Positions 6,941 through 16,668 are shown, counted from the first letter of the stretch. The stretch is DNA of 37,203 nt from an uncultured Spirochaetaceae bacterium (GCA_944389105.1 CALXLD010000005.1:1-37203); one strand, 5' to 3'. Numbers and translations: made by a program. The notes: generated by a model from the letters alone, not told the origin.

Positions 6941-9892
6941 ATGAGAAAAATAAAACAACTTTGTGTTGTTACATTAATATTATTGGTTTGTGTCTTTTTT
7001 GTTTCATGTCCCGCAAGTCCTTCTAATATAGAGGATTCTGGTTCTTCATTGTATCAGAAACCTTTGACTCCACAGAATGTGAAGGCCACCAATGGATATG
7101 ATGGATTGATAAGAATAACATGGGATCCGGTTGAAGACGTTGATGGATATATAATTTTAGGAAGCAAGTCTTCTGAATTTGATAATGGACTGACTCAGTT
7201 TGACATCGTGACTGGTGCTGATAACGGCTTATATACCCTTGAATCAGGTAGTAGAAACGTAGATGTAAATCAAAGTTATATTTTCTCTGTAGTCTCTTAT
7301 AAGATATATAATAAAACGGAACGTGTCCTTTCGGATAATAGTGAATATGCTGAGGGGTCTTTTGCTCCATCAGAATTAGCATTTCATGCGATAATAAATG
7401 ATTATTATATTTATCTATACTGGATGAGCCCGACTTTGTATCGTCAGTATTATACAGGAGGAAGCGAAGTCTTGTACGATGCAGATTTTGTTGTTTCATA
7501 CGGGCTTTCTTCTTCTCCGGTTGCAGAATGGACAGTATTAGATGAAACCGATAATAACTCAGGTGTAACTCCATGGTTATCACAGAGAATTGAGACAAAC
7601 AGATTATCACAGGAAGAAGAGTATTCATTCCATGTGACAATGAATATAAACGACGAAGAGGGCACACAGATATCATCGTTGGTCAGCGAGGATGTTACTT
7701 TCGAAATATTATCCAATATGGGTACATCGCCTATAGATGATCTGAAAGTTTCTACAGATAGAATTGATGGAATAGAACTTAAATGGAGCATCCCGGAATG
7801 GACGAATGGAGCAACACGGGCCAATTCTTATTTTACAATACAAAGGACAAGAAGCGGCAGCAATGACTGGGAAACGCTTGTTGATGAAACTGATGGCCTT
7901 GTTCATTCAAGCTTGATTCAGGAAGAAAATGGAGAACTGACATATCTTGATAAGGATGTAGTGGCAGGAGATAAGTACATTTATCGAGTGAAGAATACTG
8001 CTACAGATGAAAAAGGTAATCAATACACACATGTAGATTCAATGTATATTCCATCAGATGTCGGAAGTCTTTTTGAATTGAATATTCTTTCAAAAGATGG
8101 AACATGGACTCCTGATGCAGAAAATCCAAATTCAGCTGCTGTATCAATTACATGGAGCTGGGACAAGAATCTGGAAAGTGGCTTGAAATGGAAGCTTTTC
8201 CGTGTTGAAAAAGATATAGAAGGAAATCCTACTGAAACAGAAGTTGATTTGAGCGGAGCAAGTATTTCAGATAACAAACTTACTATCAGCTTCAATGAAA
8301 CTTTGGATGATGATCTGTCATTCAGGGAGTATTCCTATTATCTGAATGTCTATAACGACAATACATTATTCGGAGAATATGGATTTATTGTTTTCCCTTC
8401 TGATTCTCAGATGTCACTGGGTAATACTATTACAATTGTAAGTGGAGATGATCTTGATACCGTTGTGCTGCAGTGGACTTCAAAGGCTGTAATCAAGGAT
8501 AAAACATATTCTTATGGTTACAAAAAACCATCAGGATCCTGGGAAAAAGTTCCTTTTGACATCAGCTCTGTAGAATATATCGAGTTCAGCAGACCAGATA
8601 AAAACATCGGGGAACTTGAGATCCAGCTTTTCATCGGTGATACACCGGTTTCAAATAGTGTAACAAAATATTTCATTACGGCCATACAGAATATAAGTGC
8701 TTCAAAAGGTACGGTAGAAGATGAGATAACCGTGACATGGGATAAAGTAAACGGTGCAGATGGATACGAGATTTTCTATAGTGCAACTGGAAGCGATGGT
8801 TCATATACTACAACTGGTATTGAAGAATATGGTCATCTGAATTCCTCTACATTTGACGATTATTCTGCTGGATATTTCAATGTTAAAGCATATAGTTATG
8901 ATATAAACGGAAATAAGGTTTATACGGAACTTGGAAAAATCGCGGATGGAGAGGAAACAACTGCTTTGGGAGAGAAAGTTCCTGCAAACTATGGCTATAT
9001 TTTTAATTCAGATCCGATGATTGAACTCAGTACTGATGATGGAACATATTTACGTGACAATCTTGTATTCAGAATTACTCCGGATATATCTCACTATAGC
9101 TATGATATAGCTGTTGGCAATACTCATATTGAATTTGAAACAAAAGATGTGATGGATGGCAAAACACATAGTATTGCTAATGGCTCTGTAATTTATAAAG
9201 ATAATATTTTTGAAGTAAGTACAGAGAATTTCATTGGAACATTGAATGAAGATCTTCTGCTAAATGAATCGGTCTCTGCTGTTACATGCAATGGAAATAG
9301 CAGTTTATCCAGCTCAGATTCTTTCCGCAACGTCAGAAGGGGATTATCTGAAATAGAGATTATAGAACAGGTAAATAAAATTCTCTCTGTTGGTCTTCAT
9401 GAAGCTAATGATTCTTTCCTTGAGCATGATTGGTGGGGTTCTTGGTCCGATGTGTTTATATTAGGATGGGTAGCCAATGGTGATCAGCAGACATACCCAG
9501 AGAATGGTGTTCTTGCCAATGGAATTCTTGTAACAAATTCTTCTGGCAATAATAATCGAATTCCTGCACGTCCCGCAAATAATGGTTCAATTAAGTTAGA
9601 TGGTTACACTGCTGAAAATTATTCAGGAAAGATTTCAACAGGAGAAAGTTCGGTTGAGATTGATATTGAAGATGATAACGGAGCTGGATTTTTAGGTTCT
9701 GATAGTTTGAGAGAACTCAAACAGGGATCTATATCTTTGCTTTTAGATGACTTGAGTACTTTGTATAAGTCGTATTCAGTTCGATATTCTGAAGTTTATG
9801 TCAATCATTCGCAGGGAACTTATTATGTTTCTGTGAATGGTCAGGAATCTCAAGGAATTGAGGCGACTTCAGTTTCTGTAAGACCATACTAA
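6941..9892 (+). CDS. Large fibronectin-III-like repeat lipoprotein
   Basis: The preferred start at ATG 6941 gives a 983-residue protein with a clean lipoprotein signal (MRKIKQLCVVTLILLVCVFFVSC). The open frame extends 29 codons further upstream, but those residues do not look like a signal. Fibronectin-III-like units are visible at LTPQNVKATNGYDGLIRITW, IDDLKVSTDRIDGIELKWSI and ISASKGTVEDEITVTWDKV, each with the Trp and the later Tyr spacing of the fold. The C-terminal 250 residues are beta-rich, with a segment around NDSFLEHDWWGSWSDVFILG, and match nothing I know. It is likely tethered to a membrane and involved in surface binding or scaffold functions. It is the first gene of an operon with two more lipoproteins and a small barrel protein, and the next gene starts 10 bases later. 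It has no catalytic signature. Confidence 0.8.
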   Translation: MRKIKQLCVVTLILLVCVFFVSCPASPSNIEDSGSSLYQKPLTPQNVKATNGYDGLIRITWDPVEDVDGYIILGSKSSEFDNGLTQFDIVTGADNGLYTLESGSRNVDVNQSYIFSVVSYKIYNKTERVLSDNSEYAEGSFAPSELAFHAIINDYYIYLYWMSPTLYRQYYTGGSEVLYDADFVVSYGLSSSPVAEWTVLDETDNNSGVTPWLSQRIETNRLSQEEEYSFHVTMNINDEEGTQISSLVSEDVTFEILSNMGTSPIDDLKVSTDRIDGIELKWSIPEWTNGATRANSYFTIQRTRSGSNDWETLVDETDGLVHSSLIQEENGELTYLDKDVVAGDKYIYRVKNTATDEKGNQYTHVDSMYIPSDVGSLFELNILSKDGTWTPDAENPNSAAVSITWSWDKNLESGLKWKLFRVEKDIEGNPTETEVDLSGASISDNKLTISFNETLDDDLSFREYSYYLNVYNDNTLFGEYGFIVFPSDSQMSLGNTITIVSGDDLDTVVLQWTSKAVIKDKTYSYGYKKPSGSWEKVPFDISSVEYIEFSRPDKNIGELEIQLFIGDTPVSNSVTKYFITAIQNISASKGTVEDEITVTWDKVNGADGYEIFYSATGSDGSYTTTGIEEYGHLNSSTFDDYSAGYFNVKAYSYDINGNKVYTELGKIADGEETTALGEKVPANYGYIFNSDPMIELSTDDGTYLRDNLVFRITPDISHYSYDIAVGNTHIEFETKDVMDGKTHSIANGSVIYKDNIFEVSTENFIGTLNEDLLLNESVSAVTCNGNSSLSSSDSFRNVRRGLSEIEIIEQVNKILSVGLHEANDSFLEHDWWGSWSDVFILGWVANGDQQTYPENGVLANGILVTNSSGNNNRIPARPANNGSIKLDGYTAENYSGKISTGESSVEIDIEDDNGAGFLGSDSLRELKQGSISLLLDDLSTLYKSYSVRYSEVYVNHSQGTYYVSVNGQESQGIEATSVSVRPY

Positions 9893-9902
9893 GGAGAAGA
9901 AG

Positions 9903-12263
9903 ATGCTGAAAAGATTTTCTATATTATCATTTATACTTTGTATTCTTCTTTGTTCCTGTAATTGGAATATCCTATCTGGAAGTAATCCTGATATAGAAAA
10001 TGGTAGTAGTTCAGGTATTGCGTATTCTGTGTTTACAGGTGAAGCACCTAGAAATATACAGGCAACAAAATCCACTTACACAGATAAGATTATGCTCTCC
10101 TTTGATTCTGTGAAAGGTGCTGATTATTACAGAATATATAGAACTTCGGCCTCAAGAACTGAAGATGTTTCTGATCCTGAATCCTTAACATGGAAAAGGA
10201 TAGAATATGATCTTATTCCAGAAACAAATTCGGGAAGAATTGTATGGACTGATGATTCAGTTGATGCAGCAACAAAGAATAGTACTAAGTATCTGTATCG
10301 TGTTATGGCACAGAGCTATCTGTTTCCAGAAGTTAATGCAACTGCAAAGTATTCTGATATAGCAGAAGGTTGGACACTTTCTCCTCCTTCGTCAATTACA
10401 GCTACCGGAGGTCTTTCAGAAACGACTGTCTATCTTTCCTGGAGCCCTGTAGATTCTATAAAGGGATACAATATTTACTATTCCACTGATGAGTTATCTC
10501 CTGATAATAATTGGACAAAATATAATTCTAGATTGATTCCGGCCCCTCCGGGAGTAGAAATGCAAGAGACATTTATTCCTCCTGATTCGCTGAAGGGTGA
10601 TGACATTTATTTCCGTGTAGTTAGTGTTTCTAATAGCAATACAGAGAGCGAAAGAAGCAGTACAGCACATGGATGGACACTTGTTCCAGGAGCTCCTGCT
10701 GCTCCGACAAATATTGTGCCATCCCGTGCAGATTCATCTACTCAGATTACAGTAAAATGGGCAAAACCGCAGAACGAGAATCCTGATACCAATCCATATA
10801 CATGGGAAGTAAGGAGAAATGCTCCAGGCGAGGATCAGCAGCTGATTGCTACTTATTATTCGGGTAAAACTGATTCAGCAGCTACAAGGGCAAATAACGC
10901 AGCTATCAGACTAGAAGGTGAAACTTACATTCTTGAGGATTCTTCAACCGATCTGAAACCGAATGTTGAATATACATACAGAATAAGAGCTATATCAAAG
11001 ATTACTGATGAATCAACAGGAGAAAAAATTGATGCAATTGGTGCAGAAGCCACAACAGTTGGATTCCTGATGAGCCCTCCTACAGAGTTTACAGATCTTT
11101 CTGCTATATATCCATCAGGACCAAATAAAGGCAGTTTTTCCTTTACCATTGCAGAACCACCTATTGGTTTTGATGAGGATACTGATAATTGGTCTTATAT
11201 TATATGGGGAAGACACAACGTAAGAGGAACAATCGAGACTGATTGGACGGAAGGTATTATTGAAAATATTCCTGTCACATCAGATCCAGTTCAGGTAAAT
11301 ATCGATTATGAAACAAGCAAGGGACGTTTCAATGAGTTCAGCGTAAGTGTCATAAACAATGACAATAATGATAAAACGCAGAGATATGGAGAGACTGATG
11401 GTTCAGTTATTTCCGCTGGCTTACCTGAGACTCCTGTATTGAATATCCTATCCAACAAGGTTTCAGGTGGTTCTGCAAGTTCAACTGGTATTTATCCTCT
11501 TTATTATAGTGTTTCGGGTTCTGAATACATTGAGGATCTTCAGCTTGAGATTGTTAAATCAAGTAGTCCTACAGGAGCTGTACCGGAGTATTATGATATA
11601 GAATCAAGTACATCTCCTGTTGCATTCGCAAGTAGCTACTATCCATCTGAAATAGGTGTTGCCTGGGTATATCGTGTGAGAGGTATAGATCCATTTGGAC
11701 GTTATACAGATTGGACCGGCTATCAGCAGGGATATGGAGCATTAACTAGTGAAGCATTCCTGAAGGTTTTTGAGATGTATGGTCTAAAGCCATGGGAATA
11801 TACTGGAGGAACAAAGCTTTCTGCAGCTCTCAAGTCGAAATGGAGCACTGCAAACAATGATATCGCCAGAATAGCAATTGATGGTCCGAATATCAGTTCT
11901 GATCTTGGAAAAACTTTCCAGGTAAGTGCTTCTGCTCAGCCTGGTGGATATATGACACTTCTGGCAGAAATGGGTAGTGGCTTAAGTGGAACTGTTACAT
12001 TCAATTATTCAAATTTTGGAGAGGTGTCATATTTAAGCCTTACAGGTTCTTATAATATGCCTAATGTTGGACTGTCTGGTTCAAATGGCGGACAGAAATG
12101 CCAAGGAGAGGTTACTGTTACTGGAATGTATCCTGCAACTGTTGATTTCACTGATTTCACAATTGTAAACAAAGCATTCTCCGGTCAGTATATCCTGACT
12201 CAGGATAATGGCAGCGGAGAGGTTAGAGTAAATCCTCCTACGGCTGCAGATAAACAGGAATAG
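9903..12263 (+). CDS. Fibronectin-III-like repeat lipoprotein, second in operon
   Basis: The 786-residue product begins MLKRFSILSFILCILLCSC, with the lipid-attachment Cys at 19, after a good ribosome site (AAGGAGAAG). At least three fibronectin-III-like repeats are visible, starting near APRNIQATKSTYTDKIMLSF, SSITATGGLSETTVYLSW and PTNIVPSRADSSTQITVKW. The C-terminal third is serine-, glycine- and threonine-rich (GPNISSDLGKTFQVSASA, FNYSNFGEVSYLSLTGSY), like a surface-exposed beta domain. It resembles the preceding gene in architecture, so the two may have arisen by duplication with divergence. Spacing to both neighbours is about 10 bases, which indicates co-transcription. Function is unknown; adhesion or assembly with the barrel protein at 12986-13570 is an inference from context. 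Confidence 0.8.
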   Translation: MLKRFSILSFILCILLCSCNWNILSGSNPDIENGSSSGIAYSVFTGEAPRNIQATKSTYTDKIMLSFDSVKGADYYRIYRTSASRTEDVSDPESLTWKRIEYDLIPETNSGRIVWTDDSVDAATKNSTKYLYRVMAQSYLFPEVNATAKYSDIAEGWTLSPPSSITATGGLSETTVYLSWSPVDSIKGYNIYYSTDELSPDNNWTKYNSRLIPAPPGVEMQETFIPPDSLKGDDIYFRVVSVSNSNTESERSSTAHGWTLVPGAPAAPTNIVPSRADSSTQITVKWAKPQNENPDTNPYTWEVRRNAPGEDQQLIATYYSGKTDSAATRANNAAIRLEGETYILEDSSTDLKPNVEYTYRIRAISKITDESTGEKIDAIGAEATTVGFLMSPPTEFTDLSAIYPSGPNKGSFSFTIAEPPIGFDEDTDNWSYIIWGRHNVRGTIETDWTEGIIENIPVTSDPVQVNIDYETSKGRFNEFSVSVINNDNNDKTQRYGETDGSVISAGLPETPVLNILSNKVSGGSASSTGIYPLYYSVSGSEYIEDLQLEIVKSSSPTGAVPEYYDIESSTSPVAFASSYYPSEIGVAWVYRVRGIDPFGRYTDWTGYQQGYGALTSEAFLKVFEMYGLKPWEYTGGTKLSAALKSKWSTANNDIARIAIDGPNISSDLGKTFQVSASAQPGGYMTLLAEMGSGLSGTVTFNYSNFGEVSYLSLTGSYNMPNVGLSGSNGGQKCQGEVTVTGMYPATVDFTDFTIVNKAFSGQYILTQDNGSGEVRVNPPTAADKQE

Positions 12264-12272
12264 GGTAAAGCA

Positions 12273-12989
12273 ATGAAAAAAATCAGGACAGTTCTGTTTT
12301 CGCTTTTGACTATGATTATCATTGTTTCTTGTGATTTATTCGTTACAGATCCTAATCCTTTAATTGGGTGTTACAGATTTTCAGAATCAGCAGTTTCTGA
12401 TGCAGCTTTATATTACCTTGCAATTGAGGAAAACCAGTATTTTATTTTTGTTCAGGCTGGAGGTATTAACAGTAGTACACCAATCATCTTTGAAGGTGTA
12501 TGGGAAATGTCAGCTTCACATTTTGATTTCTTTAAATCAGCAGGGACAATAAAGCTTCATGTCACATCGGTCCATAATGCTGATAATACAGCTGGCCTTG
12601 CACTTAGCTATACAGAAAATAACAATATAAATCCATTTACTTATTCATGGATTCTTGATGGAGCATCTGGTATCGCTGAATTGGTTTTAAATTCTCAGAA
12701 TCAATATTTATGTAATATCGCTGTTCCTGGATATACAATCAGTGAACAGGAATTTGAAAGGGCAACAGGCTGGAATATAGGAGAAGAAGAGCCCGAAACT
12801 CCAGACGATCCAGGTACAGATGATCCAGGTACAGATGATCCAGGTACAGACGATCCAGGTACAGACGATCCAGGTACAGATGATCCAGATACTGATGATC
12901 CAGATACTGATGATCCAGATACTGAAGAGACTCCTCCAGAAACAGAAGATGGGCAGGGAACTGAGGATTCTAATGGAGAAGCAATATGA
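12273..12989 (+). CDS. Lipoprotein with acidic PGTDD repeat tail
   Basis: The 238-residue product starts MKKIRTVLFSLLTMIIIVSCD, a lipoprotein signal with Cys at 20. A compact domain of about 150 residues follows (LIGCYRFSESAVSDAALYYL, WEMSASHFDFFKSAGTIKLH), with the look of a lipocalin-like or extracellular beta domain that I cannot name. Residues from about 170 are a low-complexity acidic tail of repeated DDPGT/DDPDT units, ending in a Glu/Thr-rich stretch. Such tails usually act as flexible spacers or cation-binding linkers. The gene lies nine bases after the second lipoprotein gene. Its stop overlaps the start of the barrel gene by four bases (ATGA), so the two are translationally coupled. 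Confidence 0.75.
   Translation: MKKIRTVLFSLLTMIIIVSCDLFVTDPNPLIGCYRFSESAVSDAALYYLAIEENQYFIFVQAGGINSSTPIIFEGVWEMSASHFDFFKSAGTIKLHVTSVHNADNTAGLALSYTENNNINPFTYSWILDGASGIAELVLNSQNQYLCNIAVPGYTISEQEFERATGWNIGEEEPETPDDPGTDDPGTDDPGTDDPGTDDPGTDDPDTDDPDTDDPDTEETPPETEDGQGTEDSNGEAI
12807..12927. repeat. 15-bp coding tandem repeat (PGTDD/PDTDD units)
   Basis: The unit GATCCAGGTACAGAC and close variants run for about eight copies in frame. The first five copies encode PGTDD and the last three encode PDTDD, with synonymous GAT/GAC changes between copies. Because the unit is a multiple of three, copy-number change would alter tail length without breaking the frame. Confidence 0.9.
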
Positions 12990-13570
12990 AGAAGCTTATT
13001 TTTTTCGTTTTGATTATTTTTTGTCTTTTGTCATGTCCGCTGTTTGCTTCAGAAGAACAGGAGATTGAATTAAATCCAGAAGGATGGTGGAACGATCTCT
13101 GGAAGGATGCTTTTCCAACATATGATTTGTACATTAGATCAGTTCTGATGGGGGATTCTCTGAATTTCGGAGGAGGTTTCAGTATTGGTGCAGAAACTCC
13201 AGCTTTCCGTTTCGAATGGTATCTTCAGGGTGATTATTTTATGTCTCCACTAGGTACGACAGGAACAGCTGCCGCAATGGAAATGGATTTTGAAACAGGT
13301 CTATCTCTTGGATGGAAGTTTATAAAATTCTGGGCATTTGATGTTTATGTTGCCTGCGACATCGGATATTACATGCAGCTTGTTGAAACACATTATCAGC
13401 CAGGACGTCAGACTATTGGTTTTAATGGAATAATGCTGCGTCCAAAACTTATGACAGAGCTTAATATAGGTAAATGGTATGGTATTTCAGTTGGAGTATT
13501 TTACCAGTTCCCCCTGTATCCACATTACAGTAGATATCAGGGGGTAGGGATAATGGTGTCGATTTTATGA
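12986..13570 (+). CDS. Small predicted outer-membrane beta-barrel protein
   Basis: The 194-residue protein has an N-terminal signal ending FASEE; a Cys at residue 17 lies before the predicted cut. The mature part alternates hydrophobic and polar residues in strands of 9-11 residues (LNFGGGFSIGAETPAFRFEW, FETGLSLGWKFIKFWAFDVY, WYGISVGVFYQFPLY). It contains many Trp and Tyr residues, as in spirochaetal outer-membrane-protein-like barrels of about eight strands. It closes the lipoprotein operon and is coupled to the preceding gene by an ATGA overlap. The context suggests that it anchors or exports its lipoprotein partners, which is an inference. Its stop codon overlaps the stop of the convergent 976-residue lipoprotein gene by six bases. 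Confidence 0.7.
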   Translation: MKKLIFFVLIIFCLLSCPLFASEEQEIELNPEGWWNDLWKDAFPTYDLYIRSVLMGDSLNFGGGFSIGAETPAFRFEWYLQGDYFMSPLGTTGTAAAMEMDFETGLSLGWKFIKFWAFDVYVACDIGYYMQLVETHYQPGRQTIGFNGIMLRPKLMTELNIGKWYGISVGVFYQFPLYPHYSRYQGVGIMVSIL

Positions 13571-16495
13571 ATATTTTGCGATAAACCAGACTTTTGCTAT
13601 TTCTTTTTCATTGTGTGATAAAACTGCATTTACTCTGTGATCTCCAGCAGTACTAAATCTATAAAGATCTGCGGAAAAATTACCATTGTCAGATTTGTTT
13701 ATAATTTCAAAATAATCAATATAAGTATCTCTAATTTGAGTCTCATTATTTTCATCGAACAACCAAATATTCTTTATTGGTGCTTGTGAGAATCTATCTT
13801 CGGTGTAAACATTTCCAACAAAATTCAATTTGAATGTTTTTGTATCATATGGTGGAACTTTGCTATTATCACCAGTAACAGGATTACTATCTTCATTTAA
13901 AATTTGAATCTCTAAAACGTTTATATCTATTGATTTACTACTATAATCAAACCCTTGAATGTCTGAATCTATTGAAGCTGTTATTTTTGTTTTCCCACCA
14001 CTAACTAGTGTTATTTCTCCTGTCTCTTCATTTATTGTAGCAACTGAAGGATTGTTTGAATTCCATTTGATTTTACCAGAATAATCTGTTCCTATTTTTG
14101 CGTTAGCAGTAGCAGAAAGATTAATCGTTGTATATGAACTGTCTATAATATCTACTCCGACTTGATTTGGTAATAATACGAAATCTCTGCCACTATTATT
14201 GTTAATCGTTATATCAGCTGGAATATAGCTTTCAACATCAATCGTTGCCACCCTTGTAATACCATTATTTGTTACAGTAGCTGTGATTGTAGCACTTCCT
14301 TTTGATACAGATGAGATGTTTCCTTCTTGATCAACTGAAACTATAGATGGTGCTGATGTAGACCAGTTAACAACAGGATTGATATCAGATCTGCTGTATG
14401 TAAGTTTTAATTGCTCTGGCTCAAGGCCATAAACAACCATATCATCATCATATGCATCTTCAAGCGAGATTATTTCAAAATCGTCTTCGCTTTCGTAATA
14501 GAAGCTGCAGCTGCCAGAAACTGTTTTTCCATTGGCTTTTACAATGAGTGTTAATTCGTTAGTTGTTTTGCTGCTATTTTTAGAGATGCCTTTTGTTTCT
14601 CCTTTGATTGTAAGATCCTTATTGTTTGTAACGAAAACCCCATTGATTTTCCATTCATATGTAGCATCAGAAATTTCTGTTACATTGATTGTGATTGATG
14701 GATTATTATTGTTTATCGATATTCCATTAATTGAATCAAAAGAAGATGAGAAATCTATTCCTGATTCAAGTGCTGGCGCTGGATTGATTGTAATGCTTCC
14801 TGCACTAGTTGATACCGGATCGGAGTTTTCAGATTCAGCACTGCTGCATGATTCATATTCATCCATAAGAGCAATGACAGTGTATGTATATGTTGTCCCT
14901 AATGAGATTTCATTGTTATCTATAAATTCTGTTTCAGCATCTTCTGTTATAAATTCCTTATCAGGAGTGCCATTTGCTGTTCTTTTGATTTTGTATCTAT
15001 CAGCATCTGCAATCACATTCCAGGTAATCGTGATACCATTCTCAGAGGCCCCTGATACGATAGGCTTATTGGGTGTTGCTAGGTGTACAATTGCTGTCTT
15101 TGGATCTGTTTTAACGCCGCTATCAGAAGAGGTTAGTACAATGTTGTATTCTCCAGCTTTATTGAATTTGACACTGTGGTTTGTTATCTCTACATTCTCG
15201 GCGTTATTCTCTATCGAAATTGTATATTCTTTATTTGTTGCCTCATCTGGAGTAATTAATGCTTTGAACTCTATTGTATCACCAGAAATATAATCAAAAT
15301 CATTGCCAGTAGTATCGAAGGCAATTTCAGTTACAGGAACTCTTGGACGAGCATTTGATATCAATCCAACATCTGCTGAATATCCAATCTGTCCATCGAT
15401 TTTAAACCATATGGAATAGACTTTATCGCTTGAAAGGCCCTTGAGAGTTGTCTCTCCATTTTCACTATAGCTGGTATATTCGACGTTTCCTGTTGCTGCA
15501 ATGCTTCCTGTTTGGATATCTTTTGCTGTTACAGTTACAGTAATTGGATAAATATTGCTGCTGAATTCTGGATTAATCCATGTAATCTTAAGCGTTTCAT
15601 CATCCACGGCAGTTGCCACTGGAGAAGAAACATTCCTCAGGTAATTCATTATGTTATTATCTGAAAGGGTAAAATTATATTTATCATTAGCATCAGGAAT
15701 TGAGACAAGATTTGGATATACCGTTAGATTCGTTCTAAATGTTTCTGCAATAACAACAAGTTCTCCATCTATTTCAGAATAGATTCGGAAATAGATTTCT
15801 TCTGTTTGCTTATTTGCATCAAGACCGCTTTCTGTATATTCAATAAGTTTATTTGTAAAATCCTCAGAATCTGCCCATTTGATTTTATTCTTTATTGTTT
15901 CTTCTGTTGGATTTCCGCATACAGCAATATCGTTTGAAGAATTGGTATCACTATCTGCATAGAAAGCAAGGAATCCTATGCTTTTACGATCGAGTGCATC
16001 TGAGATAAGATTTCCTTTTTGTGTCAGACCGGACCAATCAATTTTAAGACTGATTGTTCCTGTTCCTGTAGAAAGATAGGAAAGAGTAATCTCAGCAATA
16101 TTGGTTGTATTTGGTTTTATTGTTACACTCTGGCTGCCTTCAACAACTTGTGTCTTGAGTCCATCCTCACCTTCTTCATATACGCTGTATCCAGCAATAT
16201 ATAAATCATATGTACCAACTTTGATATCATCGATCTGCACAGAACTGCCATCGATTTCAGTTGGCTCAAATTCCCATGATTTTGTATCGCTGTTTTGTGT
16301 AAGGCTTATCACATATTTCACAATTTTCGGTGTTGTTGGAGCAATTGAAGAAACGTTTATTCCTTTCTGATGTGCTTCCACAATAAGACTAGCAGTTTCA
16401 CTTATCCCATTTGATGATGGTGAACAGGAAGCAAATATCAGAACGATTAACGAAATGAGAAGGATATGCTTTAAGCAGTTTCGTTTGTTAGACAT
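13565..16495 (-). CDS. Large lipoprotein with Big2-like and fibronectin-III-like domains
   Basis: Starting at ATG 16495, the product is 976 residues and opens MSNKRNCLKHILLISLIVLI followed by FASC, a lipoprotein signal. The frame extends 12 codons upstream to ATG 16531, but those residues spoil the signal. The N-terminal third has strands typical of fibronectin-III and PKD-like folds (PNKPIVSGASENGITITWNV). Two bacterial Ig-like Big2 units are clear further on: VNWSTSAPSIVSVDQEGNIS and KIKWNSNNPSVATINEETGE, each with the diagnostic variable-strand then ITA pattern. Big2 domains occur in surface adhesins and polysaccharide-associated proteins. The gene points toward the plus-strand operon and ends inside its last stop codon, with no room for a terminator between them. 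Function is unknown; a surface role is likely. Confidence 0.82.
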   Translation of the reverse strand: MSNKRNCLKHILLISLIVLIFASCSPSSNGISETASLIVEAHQKGINVSSIAPTTPKIVKYVISLTQNSDTKSWEFEPTEIDGSSVQIDDIKVGTYDLYIAGYSVYEEGEDGLKTQVVEGSQSVTIKPNTTNIAEITLSYLSTGTGTISLKIDWSGLTQKGNLISDALDRKSIGFLAFYADSDTNSSNDIAVCGNPTEETIKNKIKWADSEDFTNKLIEYTESGLDANKQTEEIYFRIYSEIDGELVVIAETFRTNLTVYPNLVSIPDANDKYNFTLSDNNIMNYLRNVSSPVATAVDDETLKITWINPEFSSNIYPITVTVTAKDIQTGSIAATGNVEYTSYSENGETTLKGLSSDKVYSIWFKIDGQIGYSADVGLISNARPRVPVTEIAFDTTGNDFDYISGDTIEFKALITPDEATNKEYTISIENNAENVEITNHSVKFNKAGEYNIVLTSSDSGVKTDPKTAIVHLATPNKPIVSGASENGITITWNVIADADRYKIKRTANGTPDKEFITEDAETEFIDNNEISLGTTYTYTVIALMDEYESCSSAESENSDPVSTSAGSITINPAPALESGIDFSSSFDSINGISINNNNPSITINVTEISDATYEWKINGVFVTNNKDLTIKGETKGISKNSSKTTNELTLIVKANGKTVSGSCSFYYESEDDFEIISLEDAYDDDMVVYGLEPEQLKLTYSRSDINPVVNWSTSAPSIVSVDQEGNISSVSKGSATITATVTNNGITRVATIDVESYIPADITINNNSGRDFVLLPNQVGVDIIDSSYTTINLSATANAKIGTDYSGKIKWNSNNPSVATINEETGEITLVSGGKTKITASIDSDIQGFDYSSKSIDINVLEIQILNEDSNPVTGDNSKVPPYDTKTFKLNFVGNVYTEDRFSQAPIKNIWLFDENNETQIRDTYIDYFEIINKSDNGNFSADLYRFSTAGDHRVNAVLSHNEKEIAKVWFIAKYS

Positions 16496-16563
16496 GGATT
16501 TTGTATTCCTTTTGCTATAGTTATCGAACATTTTATGCCTGATTTGTAGAGTTACATTGCTGT

Positions 16564-16590
16564 TGTATACAGTTTAGATATAATTGTCAA
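16564..16590 (-). promoter_or_regulatory. Candidate promoter of the Big2 lipoprotein gene
   Basis: On the minus strand TTGACA (16590-16585) and TATACA (16569-16564) lie 15 bases apart, about 70 bases before ATG 16495. The spacing is slightly short, so the -10 assignment is uncertain. Confidence 0.45.
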
Positions 16591-16623
16591 TCTTAGGTTG
16601 CTTGTACTAATCCTTCGGATTAA

Positions 16624-16668
16624 TCATCTAATCGACCATACGAGTGTTTTACTCTGGAAAGAGAATGA
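16624..16668 (+). pseudogene. Relic of the 3' end of a lipoprotein gene paralogous to 4339-5370
   Basis: Codons at 16624-16668 read SSNRPYECFTLERE and stop. They match the last residues of the lipoprotein at 4339-5370, which end SPNIRPYE..YWYTLERE. At the DNA level GACCATACGAG (16634-16644 and 5324-5334) and TACTCTGGAAAGAGAATGAA (16650-16669 and 5352-5371) are identical, with a 12-base in-frame deletion between them. An in-frame TAA at 16621 ends the similarity upstream. The rest of the paralogue is gone. Confidence 0.75.

Noticed and set aside
7023..7676. 217-residue minus-strand ORF
   Set aside because: It is antisense to the FN3 lipoprotein, has erratic composition (many His, Gln, Tyr) and no motif; it is a shadow frame.
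12807..12927. Possible CRISPR or minisatellite array
   Set aside because: The 15-base units are contiguous with no spacers and stay in frame with a lipoprotein tail.
14532..15293. 253-residue plus-strand ORF with hydrophobic stretches
   Set aside because: It lies fully antisense to the Big2 lipoprotein gene, has no family features and reflects the repetitive Ile/Thr/Ser codons of the other strand.
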